Positions 25,968 to 34,112 of a DNA stretch of 64,000 bases are shown here, piece by piece; the first letter of the stretch is position 1; each line of letters opens with the position of its first letter. The notes beneath the pieces were generated by a model, which ran no database searches, was not told the origin of the DNA, and was given only the letters and a program-made list of their open reading frames with translations. This DNA is from Paludibacteraceae bacterium (GTDB taxonomy: Bacteria > Bacteroidota > Bacteroidia > Bacteroidales > Paludibacteraceae), in NCBI GenBank assembly GCA_017451525.1, contig JAFTOD010000005.1, positions 62,001 to 126,000 on the forward strand. The letters run 5' to 3'. The translations under genes were made by a program, and so were the position numbers.

Positions 25968-27384
25968 GCTGATAGTTTATCTATTAATCCCTATTCTCCT
26001 ACTCGCTTGTAAAGACGATGTGATGGACGCTGGTTCATCTACATTGTTGGAGTCGGATGATATCCAAGTAAAAGCGGATACCTTCTCGCTAGCATCTGCA
26101 TTGGATTCTTGCGTTGCTTTGACATTGACACCCGACTCATTCTTATTGGGTGAATGCGATACGCATTATGGTACTATACAAGCTGATATTTTAACTCAGT
26201 TGGCATGTCCTGAAGGCTTTGAATATCCATATCCTGAAACCGCAGAAGTGGATTCAGTATGCCTGTTTATATATTATAACAGTTGGTATGGAGATGGTAA
26301 GGCGCCATTAGGAATCACAGTATACGAAATGGATCGTGCTCCGCTATCTGAAACAGGTGTATATCCAAGCGACCTGCAGTTGAGTGACTATTGTAGTTTA
26401 GCCGACTCTACTCATATTACCAATGCGTCACGCATCATCATACCAGCAGAACCTACTGATTCATTCTATCAATCTTCTACCGATAGATATCAACCATTTA
26501 TTCGTATTAAATTGACCGATACATTTGCTAAACGATTCTTTGCAATTCAAGATTTTTCCTCACAAGAGGCATTTAGTAAGGCATTTAATGGACTATATAT
26601 CACATCAGATTTTGGCGGAAGTAATGTGTTGTATCTCACTGAAATTAACATGGCAGTATATTATCATTTCAGTCGTCCAACTGCTAACGGAAATGACACC
26701 ATATTACATGATATTAAATCATTCTATGCCAATAGTGAGGTTAGAAAAGTGAATCGCTTTATCTATCCAAATCGAACAGAAGTGCTGGATATGTATGCAC
26801 AAAATACGGATACTAATTATATCGTATCACCTGCAAATATCTATACACAATTATCGTTGCGGCTAGACTCCATTTATCAACGTATTGAACAGCAGGTAGG
26901 AGACACTAACAACTATCGTATATACGTCAATCAAGCATTATTGACCCTGGACGTACTATATGATTTCGACTTGAATAGTGAACGTCCAAGAGATCGATGG
27001 GATGTGCCTGCAAGTAATATGTTATTGATTAAAGCGAGTCACTTCAATGATTTTTTTGCAAAAAACGAGCTCCCATCTGATACTGCTGCTATACTGGCAG
27101 CACTCACCGCTACCACAGACTCGTTAGATAATGTATCATACACCTATACTTATGATTTATCCGAATTACTTACCCAACAATTACGAAGTAGTCAACAAGT
27201 AGAGGAATTGACATTCATGTTGGTGCCTGTAGCTGTTGCAACTGCTAATTCTTCATCATCAAGTACTATCACATCTGTCAAACAATTACAAACCATCTCT
27301 GCTACCCGTATTCGATCTGCACAAAACGCACTACAACCTATTCGTTTAAAAATGGTGTACTCTGGTTTTCATCGTACAAGATAG
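25951..27384 (+). CDS. DUF4270 family outer membrane lipoprotein
   Basis: 477 residues. Lipobox LLLACKDD (cysteine about 20) and a beta-rich body with paired motifs (DSVCLFIYYNSWYGDG; FNGLYITSDFGG) typical of DUF4270. The role of the family is unknown. The start overlaps the end of the preceding gene, showing translational coupling. A bidirectional terminator follows at 27403-27444. Confidence 0.8.
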   Translation: MMKLYKLIVYLLIPILLLACKDDVMDAGSSTLLESDDIQVKADTFSLASALDSCVALTLTPDSFLLGECDTHYGTIQADILTQLACPEGFEYPYPETAEVDSVCLFIYYNSWYGDGKAPLGITVYEMDRAPLSETGVYPSDLQLSDYCSLADSTHITNASRIIIPAEPTDSFYQSSTDRYQPFIRIKLTDTFAKRFFAIQDFSSQEAFSKAFNGLYITSDFGGSNVLYLTEINMAVYYHFSRPTANGNDTILHDIKSFYANSEVRKVNRFIYPNRTEVLDMYAQNTDTNYIVSPANIYTQLSLRLDSIYQRIEQQVGDTNNYRIYVNQALLTLDVLYDFDLNSERPRDRWDVPASNMLLIKASHFNDFFAKNELPSDTAAILAALTATTDSLDNVSYTYTYDLSELLTQQLRSSQQVEELTFMLVPVAVATANSSSSSTITSVKQLQTISATRIRSAQNALQPIRLKMVYSGFHRTR

Positions 27385-27402
27385 ATAATAATACATATAC
27401 CT

Positions 27403-27444
27403 TATACAACAAGCGGCTACCAGTTGGTAGCCGCTTGTTGTATA
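27403..27444. terminator. Bidirectional terminator, 19-bp perfect stem
   Basis: Arms 27403-27421 and 27426-27444 are perfectly complementary around the loop AGTT. It lies between the convergent DUF4270 gene and gcvH. Confidence 0.85.
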
Positions 27445-27459
27445 AATTAGGAGTATATT

Positions 27460-27837
27460 TTATCCTACATATGCCTGATAACCTTCAGCATCTAAAAGGG
27501 TATCCAATTCGTCGGGATTAGCCACGCTGATTTTAATCATCCAGCCTTCGCCGTAAGGATCGTTATTTACCAACTCTGGTTGATCGTTGATTGCCTCGTT
27601 TATCTCTAATACTTCGCCAGCTACTGGCATATTGAGATCGCTTACGGTCTTAACCGCTTCTACTGAGCCAAACACTTCGTTTTGCGCCAGAGTCTCGCCT
27701 TCTGTATTAATATCCAGAAATACGATTTCTCCTAATTCTGATTGCGCATAATCGGTAATACCTACATATGCCACATCACCTTCAACGCGAATCCATTCGT
27801 GTTCTTTAGTGTAACGTAAGTTAGATGGTGTATTCAT
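27460..27837 (-). CDS. gcvH: Glycine cleavage system H protein
   Basis: 125 residues, the normal length. The lipoyl-carrying lysine is in [16 protein letters not shown]. The N-terminal [14 protein letters not shown] and C-terminal GEGWMIKI are canonical. H protein shuttles the aminomethyl group between the P, T and L proteins; none of those genes is in this window, so it is encoded apart from its partners. Confidence 0.96.
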   Translation of the reverse strand: MNTPSNLRYTKEHEWIRVEGDVAYVGITDYAQSELGEIVFLDINTEGETLAQNEVFGSVEAVKTVSDLNMPVAGEVLEINEAINDQPELVNNDPYGEGWMIKISVANPDELDTLLDAEGYQAYVG

Positions 27838-27880
27838 AAATAAATTGAGTGTTTAATAAGTTTTTGTACAATATAAAGAA

Positions 27881-27900
27881 GAGACACACTGCGGTGTCTC
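27881..27900. terminator. Terminator behind gldJ
   Basis: GAGACAC (27881-27887) pairs with GTGTCTC (27894-27900), flanked by A-rich and T-rich runs. It separates gldJ from gcvH. Confidence 0.65.
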
Positions 27901-27915
27901 TTTCTTCTTCAACTT

Positions 27916-29598
27916 TTATTGCTCACCAAGCATAGTCATTGCACAACGGAAACCGATTGTGCTAGATGATTTACTTTGATCCAAGTATCTACGAGTGGTA
28001 GGATTCAACCAGTAGATACGGTCATTCCATGCTCCTCCCTTATAAATACGTGAGCGTTCATTGATACGTGGAGCAAGCACATCAGAAGGGTCAATCTTAA
28101 CGTTTTGAAGTTGTTCTTCAGTCAAGCCGACGGTATCCAATGGAAAATCTGTCATAAAAACAGAGTGGACATCACCATCTTTATAATTACGCTTATCATC
28201 GCTTGCCTTCCACTCAACAGCTAAACAGCCAGTAGGAGTATAGACGAGATTGCCCAAACTATCCTTCTTCAATGATGTGTACACATTACCACGATATGGG
28301 TTGTACTCGGTCAAATCCTCAAAACTAGTTTCACGATATACATCAAGCACCCACTCATTGACATTACCTGCCATATTGTACAAACCAAAATCATTTGGAG
28401 CATAAGCATCTACAGGAGCGGTAAGTACATAACCATCGTTGGCAGCACCTGCGACTCCCATCATGTCACCTCGCCCGCGAACAAAGTTTGCCAACATTTT
28501 GCTTACGTTCTCTTGGCTGACATCACGAGGATGATAACCAGACCAAGGATAAATACGACCTTCTATAGGCATACCATCGGAACCTGCTACAGGTGCAAAC
28601 GCTGCATATTCCCACTCTATCTCAGTAGGCAAACGGTAACCAATCAAGAGTAAGCCATCGGCACGCGTAATCTTACGTGGCTCGCCATAACTATCCTTGC
28701 GTGCATTGCTGCCGCTAGTAGGTGTATATTTGGTATCATTCAAATACTTTTCTGTATTAAATACAAATTGGTCACGTACCCACTCATAAGGGAGTTGATA
28801 CATCTTTACCATTGGATCAATAGTACTACCATTCTCATCCACTTCTAAAACCTCTTCACCTACATAACCATATTGTTGAGCTATTGATAGTTTCACTTCA
28901 ACCTCAACTGCATCATACCCAGCATACTCTGGATGATCGGGGTTACTCTTCAAGAATGCTTCAATCTCTTGCTTAGGCATGTATTTATGAGGATTCAAGA
29001 GTGTGTAATCTGGGTGCTCAATAATTTTATTTGAGGCTAGGATTTGCTCATTTACACGATCAGTACGCCATTGGCAGAATGCCATAGCTTGATCCCAAGT
29101 AACACCTACCACAGGATAGAAACTATAAGCAGGATGACGGAAATAATTCTCTACATAAGGTTCGTTGTATGCCAACTCATCGCGCCAAACTGTAGTATCT
29201 GGCAACGTAGCCTCAACCAATTCGGGCTGATAACGACCAAAAACATAAGTCATCCATTCCACATATTCCTTCCAGCCCATATTGGTAACTTCGTATTTAT
29301 CCATATAAAACGAACTTACAGTCAAAGAACGACGACTGCTATTACGAGGAGCAGTAAGGAACTCGTCTTGCTGACCTACCGTGAACGATCCCCCCTTAAT
29401 AGGAATCATACCAACAGGAACGATTGAGTGATTTCCTTCGTATGCTTCAAAATTAGTAGTGGCTGGATCAAAGGTCTTCCAACCAGTCACAAACGAAGTT
29501 TTTGTGTTTAACTCACGCTTGCTAGTGGATTGACATGCACTCAAAGCAAGCACCATCACAATAACAAGGATTTTTGATACGTTTGATTTGATATTCAT
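27916..29598 (-). CDS. gldJ: GldJ-like SUMF1-fold lipoprotein of gliding/type IX secretion
   Basis: 560 residues. Lipobox LSACQST, then TGWKTFDPATTNFEAY and IPIKGGSFTVGQ leading into a formylglycine-generating-enzyme-like (SUMF1) fold: RRSLTVSSFYMDKYEVTN, GYRLPTEIEWEYAA, NMAGNVNEWVLD, ending IGFRCAM. The long inserts and length match GldJ rather than GldK (about 450). GldJ is a structural lipoprotein, not an enzyme, needed for stability of the T9SS/gliding machinery. The window also encodes several probable T9SS cargo proteins, consistent with a working system. Confidence 0.78.
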   Translation of the reverse strand: MNIKSNVSKILVIVMVLALSACQSTSKRELNTKTSFVTGWKTFDPATTNFEAYEGNHSIVPVGMIPIKGGSFTVGQQDEFLTAPRNSSRRSLTVSSFYMDKYEVTNMGWKEYVEWMTYVFGRYQPELVEATLPDTTVWRDELAYNEPYVENYFRHPAYSFYPVVGVTWDQAMAFCQWRTDRVNEQILASNKIIEHPDYTLLNPHKYMPKQEIEAFLKSNPDHPEYAGYDAVEVEVKLSIAQQYGYVGEEVLEVDENGSTIDPMVKMYQLPYEWVRDQFVFNTEKYLNDTKYTPTSGSNARKDSYGEPRKITRADGLLLIGYRLPTEIEWEYAAFAPVAGSDGMPIEGRIYPWSGYHPRDVSQENVSKMLANFVRGRGDMMGVAGAANDGYVLTAPVDAYAPNDFGLYNMAGNVNEWVLDVYRETSFEDLTEYNPYRGNVYTSLKKDSLGNLVYTPTGCLAVEWKASDDKRNYKDGDVHSVFMTDFPLDTVGLTEEQLQNVKIDPSDVLAPRINERSRIYKGGAWNDRIYWLNPTTRRYLDQSKSSSTIGFRCAMTMLGEQ

Positions 29599-29773
29599 AA
29601 TTTTTTTCGGATTATTTTTATACTATTCCACTTCAGCCCGCAAAATTACAAAAAAAATGTCAATTATGCTAACTTTTTTGCAAAAAAACGTCAGAATTAG
29701 GTGTTTTTTTTCAAAACAAGCTTTTTTTTATACTCTTTTCGACAAAAATATAGTAGAATAACAATATTTTTTG

Positions 29774-29781
29774 TAACTTTG
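29774..29781 (+). promoter_or_regulatory. -7 box directly in front of folP
   Basis: TAACTTTG ends only 8 bp before the folP ATG at 29790, so the mRNA would be nearly leaderless. The -33 region is not clear. Confidence 0.5.
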
Positions 29782-29789
29782 CAGGTCAA

Positions 29790-30620
29790 ATGCAGCAAAG
29801 CATTAAAGTACATAGTCGATTGTTGGATTTGTCATCGCCCAAAGTGATGGCAATAGTTAATGTGACTCCAGATAGTTTTTATACTTCATGGGGAGGATTT
29901 GATATGGATACATTGTTACATAACATTCAAACAATGATGGAGCAAGGCGCAGACATCATAGATGTAGGTGCATGTTCTACTCGTCCGAACTCAACCCCTG
30001 TGAATGCTGAAGAGGAATGGAAGCGGTTGGCATCAGTATTGCAACTTATCCGCACACATTTTCCCAACGTAATACTTTCTGTGGATACTTTTCGTGCGGG
30101 GATAGCAGATAGGGCGATTGAAGCAGGTGCTGATATTATCAATGATGTATGTGGGGGCAATGATGAGGAGATGTGGAAGGTGATTGCTAGGCATAACGTC
30201 CCTTATATCCTCACCTATGCACAAGAGATACAAAGTCAAGGGGAGGTTAAAGATTATGATTATACGATGAGCCATGTATTGGACTATTTCCAATCTCGGT
30301 TAGACGCTCTTCACCGTATGGGAGTGGCCGATGTGGTAGTGGATCCTGGATTTGGTTTTGGCAAGACAGTAGAGCAGAATTATCGGATATTGGATCAACT
30401 GGATATATTGTCGGTATTGCATGCTCCAATATTGGTGGGGATATCTCGTAAGTCGATGTTGTATAAGCCATTATGTTCTACGCCAGAAGAAGTGTTGCCT
30501 GCTACGGTAGCCGCCAATATGTTGGCATTGGAACGTGGGGCACATATCCTGCGAGTGCATGATGTAGAAGCTGCCAAACAGGCAATTACTATTTATACAT
30601 TAGCTCATAAAATTAAGTAG
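29790..30620 (+). CDS. folP: Dihydropteroate synthase
   Basis: 276 residues. MAIVNVTPDSFY, GADIIDVGACSTRPN and the late VVVDPGFGFGKT are the three pterin/sulfa-binding signatures. It condenses dihydropterin pyrophosphate with p-aminobenzoate in folate synthesis and is the target of sulfonamides. Ser replaces Gly in GAxST (GACSTRPN), which is tolerated in the family. It is followed by cdaA 23 bp downstream, a pairing usual in Bacteroidota. Confidence 0.95.
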   Translation: MQQSIKVHSRLLDLSSPKVMAIVNVTPDSFYTSWGGFDMDTLLHNIQTMMEQGADIIDVGACSTRPNSTPVNAEEEWKRLASVLQLIRTHFPNVILSVDTFRAGIADRAIEAGADIINDVCGGNDEEMWKVIARHNVPYILTYAQEIQSQGEVKDYDYTMSHVLDYFQSRLDALHRMGVADVVVDPGFGFGKTVEQNYRILDQLDILSVLHAPILVGISRKSMLYKPLCSTPEEVLPATVAANMLALERGAHILRVHDVEAAKQAITIYTLAHKIK

Positions 30621-30643
30621 AACTCGTATATAATCAAAAGAAT

Positions 30644-31462
30644 ATGTTATTAGGAATAAAAGACATAATTGATATTCTGCTTGTGGCCTTTATCTTGTTT
30701 GCGATATATCGAATTTTAAGGCGTTCGGGGGCTAGCAATCTGATATGGGGTATATTAGCTTTTGTGCTGACATGGTTGCTGGTTAGTTATGTTTTCCATT
30801 TGGAATTGACGAGTGCTATCTTCGATCGGTTCGTGAGTGTAGGAGCTATCGCTTTGATTGTGATTTTTCAGGAAGAGATACGCAATTTCTTCTATCGTGT
30901 GGGGTCACGTTTTAATGTGGAGCAGATCAAGGATCGTTGGTCAAAGATTAAGCATAAGCAGAACTCACGAAAGCAAGTAGATGCCATTATGACAGCTTGC
31001 TTGCATATGTCGGCAAGTAAGACAGGCGCGCTGATTGTCATAACTAAAGAACAGGAGTTGAAGTCAGTAGCGGATACAGGTGAGGTGGTGGATGCTGCAC
31101 TCTCCTCTCGCTTGATAGAGAATATCTTTTTCAAGAATACTCCTCTGCATGACGGCGCATTGATAGTGCGTAATGGACGTATATGGGCAGCAGCGTGTAT
31201 TCTGCCCGTATCTAAACGTAGTGACTTGCCTAAACGATACGGCTTGCGTCACCGTGCTGCATTGGGATTGGCAGAGAAAACAGACGCATTGGCGATAGTA
31301 GTTTCTGAAGAGACAGGCAAAATTTCTATTGCTCAAGGCGAGCATATACAGACTGTGAATCAGAGCGAATTAGAGAAATGGCTGACCCAAGCCTTTGGTA
31401 TAGATAGTCCAGAGGATAAGATGGCAGGCAACAATCTAAATAAAGAAGAAATAACAAAATAA
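30644..31462 (+). CDS. cdaA: Diadenylate cyclase CdaA (c-di-AMP synthase)
   Basis: 272 residues. Three N-terminal membrane helices (about 5-25, 30-50, 60-78), then a DisA_N catalytic domain with the DGA motif (170-172, HDGALIV) and RHR motif (202-204, LRHRAALGL). It makes c-di-AMP from two ATP, controlling turgor and potassium balance. It is the middle gene of folP-cdaA-metG (metG starts 7 bp later). Confidence 0.94.
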   Translation: MLLGIKDIIDILLVAFILFAIYRILRRSGASNLIWGILAFVLTWLLVSYVFHLELTSAIFDRFVSVGAIALIVIFQEEIRNFFYRVGSRFNVEQIKDRWSKIKHKQNSRKQVDAIMTACLHMSASKTGALIVITKEQELKSVADTGEVVDAALSSRLIENIFFKNTPLHDGALIVRNGRIWAAACILPVSKRSDLPKRYGLRHRAALGLAEKTDALAIVVSEETGKISIAQGEHIQTVNQSELEKWLTQAFGIDSPEDKMAGNNLNKEEITK

Positions 31463-31469
31463 AGACAAT

Positions 31470-33545
31470 ATGACATTTCAACGAACACTTGTAACAACAG
31501 CCCTTCCATATGCCAATGGTCCTGTGCATATCGGACACCTGGCGGGTGTGTATGTACCCGCAGACATTTATGTTCGCTACCTTCGTTTGAAAGGCGAAAA
31601 TGTGCTTTTCGTAGGTGGTAGTGATGAGCATGGTGTACCCGTGACTATTCGCGCACGTAAAGAAGGTATTACTACTCAAGAAGTGGTGGATCGCTACCAC
31701 AAGATAATTAAGGATTCTTTTGAGGGATTTGGTATTTCTTTTGATGTTTATTCTCGCACTACGAGTAAGATTCATCATCAATTGGCGTCGGATTTCTTCC
31801 GCAAACTATATGATGATGGTAAGTTTGTAGAGCAGACATCAGAGCAGTTCTATGACCCTGAGACTCAAGAGTTTTTGACTGATCGTAATATCCGCGGTGA
31901 GTGCCCTCGTTGCCATGCAGCAGGGGCATATGGTGATCAATGTGAGAAATGTGGTGCGACCCTATCTCCAGATGAACTCATCAATCCGTATAATGCAATT
32001 AATGGTAACCCATTGACTAAAAAAGAGACCAAGCATTGGTACTTGCCTCTAGACCAATACCAAGCATGGCTTGAGGAGTGGATTTTGCAAGAGCACAAAG
32101 AGTGGCGTCCAAACGTATATGGACAATGCAAATCGTGGTTGGATGGTGGTCTTCGCCCACGTGCTGTGACTCGCGATTTGGATTGGGGTATCCCTGTGCC
32201 AGTAGAGGGTGCTGAAGGCAAAGTGCTGTATGTGTGGTTCGATGCGCCTATCGGTTATATCTCGAATACTAAGGAACTTTGCGATGCAAAACCAGAGCAA
32301 TTTGGTAATTGGGAGACATGGTGGAAAGATTCTTCTACTCGTTTGATTCATTTTATTGGTAAAGATAATATCGTGTTCCACTGCATTGTGTTCCCAACCA
32401 TGTTGAAAGCAGAGGGTAGCTATATCGTACCAGATAACGTACCATCGAATGAGTTCTTGAACCTGGAAGGTGATAAAATTTCGACCTCTCGCAATTGGGC
32501 TGTTTGGCTGAATGAATATCTGGTAGATTTCCCTGATAAACAAGATGTGTTGCGCTATGTGCTGACTGCCAATGCACCTGAGACAAAAGATAATGACTTT
32601 ACTTGGGCAGACTTCCAAGCGCGCAATAATAATGAGTTGGTAGCTATCTACGGCAACTTTGTGAACCGCGCATTGGTGCTTACGAAGAAGTATTTTGATG
32701 GAAAAGTGCCTGCTGCAGGTACGTTCAATGAGTATGATCAAGCGACTATAGCAGAGTTCCAAAACGTGAAGGAAGAGGTGGAGAAATTGCTCAATGACTT
32801 CCGCTTTCGCGACGCACAAAAAGAGGCAATGAACTTGGCTCGTATTGGTAACAAGTATTTGGCTGACACGGAGCCATGGAAGGTGGCAAAAACTGATATG
32901 GATCGCACGGCGACAATTCTGCATTTGGCATTGCAAATCGCTGCTAACCTGAGCGTTGCCTTTGAGCCATTCCTGCCATTCTCTTCGGCAAAACTGCGCA
33001 AGATGTTGTCGATGGAAGAACTCCAATGGGAGGAGTTGGGTAATATCAACCTGCTGAAAGAGGGGCAAGAGTTAGGCGAGGTATCCCTCCTCTTCGAGAA
33101 AATCGAAGATGCTACTATCCAAGCGCAACTTGATCGCTTAGCAGCAATCAAGGCAGCTAATGAAGAAGCTGAGAAGCAAGAGGTGCTTAAGAGTTGGAAG
33201 CCAGTAGAGATAAAGGAGAATACGAATATTGACGAGTTTGCTAAGATGGATATTCGTGTAGCGACAGTGCTTGATTGTCAGCCAGTTAAGAAGTCGGACC
33301 GCCTGCTTCAATTCCGTTTGGATGATGGTATGGGTGGCAGAACTATCTTGTCGGGTATTGCACAAAGTTACCCTGATCCATCGGTATTGATAGGCAAACA
33401 AGTGTTGTATATTGCGAACTTCCCACCTCGCAAGATGATGGGACAAGAGTCGCAAGGTATGATTCTATCGGCTGTGGATGCGGACGGCAAGTTGGTTGTG
33501 ACAACAGTGACTGCTCCTGTGAAGAACGGTAGTCAAGTAGGATAA
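31470..33545 (+). CDS. metG: Methionyl-tRNA synthetase with C-terminal tRNA-binding domain
   Basis: 691 residues. The HIGH motif is at 20-23 (PVHIGHLAG), the four-cysteine zinc knuckle is in [18 protein letters not shown], and the KMSKS loop reads KISTS ([10 protein letters not shown]). The C-terminal 100 residues ([26 protein letters not shown]) are an EMAP/Trbp111-type tRNA-binding domain used for dimerisation. The length is normal for the two-domain type. Confidence 0.96.
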   Translation: MTFQRTLVTTALPYANGPVHIGHLAGVYVPADIYVRYLRLKGENVLFVGGSDEHGVPVTIRARKEGITTQEVVDRYHKIIKDSFEGFGISFDVYSRTTSKIHHQLASDFFRKLYDDGKFVEQTSEQFYDPETQEFLTDRNIRGECPRCHAAGAYGDQCEKCGATLSPDELINPYNAINGNPLTKKETKHWYLPLDQYQAWLEEWILQEHKEWRPNVYGQCKSWLDGGLRPRAVTRDLDWGIPVPVEGAEGKVLYVWFDAPIGYISNTKELCDAKPEQFGNWETWWKDSSTRLIHFIGKDNIVFHCIVFPTMLKAEGSYIVPDNVPSNEFLNLEGDKISTSRNWAVWLNEYLVDFPDKQDVLRYVLTANAPETKDNDFTWADFQARNNNELVAIYGNFVNRALVLTKKYFDGKVPAAGTFNEYDQATIAEFQNVKEEVEKLLNDFRFRDAQKEAMNLARIGNKYLADTEPWKVAKTDMDRTATILHLALQIAANLSVAFEPFLPFSSAKLRKMLSMEELQWEELGNINLLKEGQELGEVSLLFEKIEDATIQAQLDRLAAIKAANEEAEKQEVLKSWKPVEIKENTNIDEFAKMDIRVATVLDCQPVKKSDRLLQFRLDDGMGGRTILSGIAQSYPDPSVLIGKQVLYIANFPPRKMMGQESQGMILSAVDADGKLVVTTVTAPVKNGSQVG

Positions 33546-33562
33546 TACATCACCTATTATAC

Positions 33563-33599
33563 ACACAAAAAGTCACCTTGGTTAGGTGACTTTTTGTGT
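33563..33599 (+). terminator. Intrinsic terminator behind metG
   Basis: 15-bp perfect stem (33563-33577 with 33585-33599), 7-nt loop, T-run inside the 3' arm. It starts 18 bp after the metG stop. Confidence 0.85.
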
Positions 33600-33740
33600 A
33601 TCAATCATCATCTGTTTTTTCTTTTTTCTACACATCAGGTATTATCCTTTCTCGAAACCACTCCAATATCAATCCATTACCATTTGGTTAGCATCTAGGT
33701 GTTTCCCCGTAGCTTGCAAGATATTCTATGCTGGCTTCGG

Positions 33741-33826
33741 GACCTGAAGGAGTGCGACGGAACGCACTCCGAGCGCAGCGCCCGAAGAGTCCCCACTCTG
33801 AGGAAACAGCGCAAGCATAGAACAAA
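33741..33826 (+). repeat. REP/MITE-like palindromic repeat, copy B
   Basis: 86 bp identical to copy C (33903-33988) except one base (A33806 versus T33968). The core palindrome is GGAGTGCG-ACGGAA-CGCACTCC, with a second weaker one around GCGCAGCGCC. It reads through in several frames as low-quality ORFs that I do not accept as genes. Confidence 0.85.
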
Positions 33827-33902
33827 ACAAAGACATCTATGGGAGATCTCTGGGCTTTCGGTGGCTGTATTAGGTCGCTCTCAAGTTGACTGCGGGCTAC
33901 GC

Positions 33903-33988
33903 GACCTGAAGGAGTGCGACGGAACGCACTCCGAGCGCAGCGCCCGAAGAGTCCCCACTCTGAGGAATCAGCGCAAGCATAGAACAAA
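33903..33988 (+). repeat. REP/MITE-like palindromic repeat, copy C, inside another repeat
   Basis: Identical to copy B at 85 of 86 positions. It is flanked by the direct repeat GCGACC (33901-33906 and 33993-33998). The sequence on both sides (GCGGGCTACGCGACC before, CGACCACTATAGCACATCTG after) continues the dispersed repeat seen at 16515-16610, so copy C looks inserted into it. The rest of 33546-34112 has no gene. Confidence 0.8.
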
Positions 33989-34062
33989 TTAGGCGACCAC
34001 TATAGCACATCTGTAACCTATCTGTATCATAGATATGGCTCTCCCTATTCTACTCATAAAAA

Positions 34063-34084
34063 GTGCGGACATTACTGCCCGCAC
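34063..34084 (-). terminator. Terminator behind the cohesin-like protein gene
   Basis: GTGCGG (34063-34068) pairs with CCGCAC (34079-34084), with T-rich sequence on the minus-strand 3' side, 28 bp after the stop. Confidence 0.65.
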
Positions 34085-34112
34085 GTAAAAAATATCAATT
34101 GTCAACTGTCAA

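Noticed and set aside
33688..33987. ORFs on both strands of about 98 codons
   Set aside because: They are translations of the 86-bp palindromic repeat and carry no family pattern.
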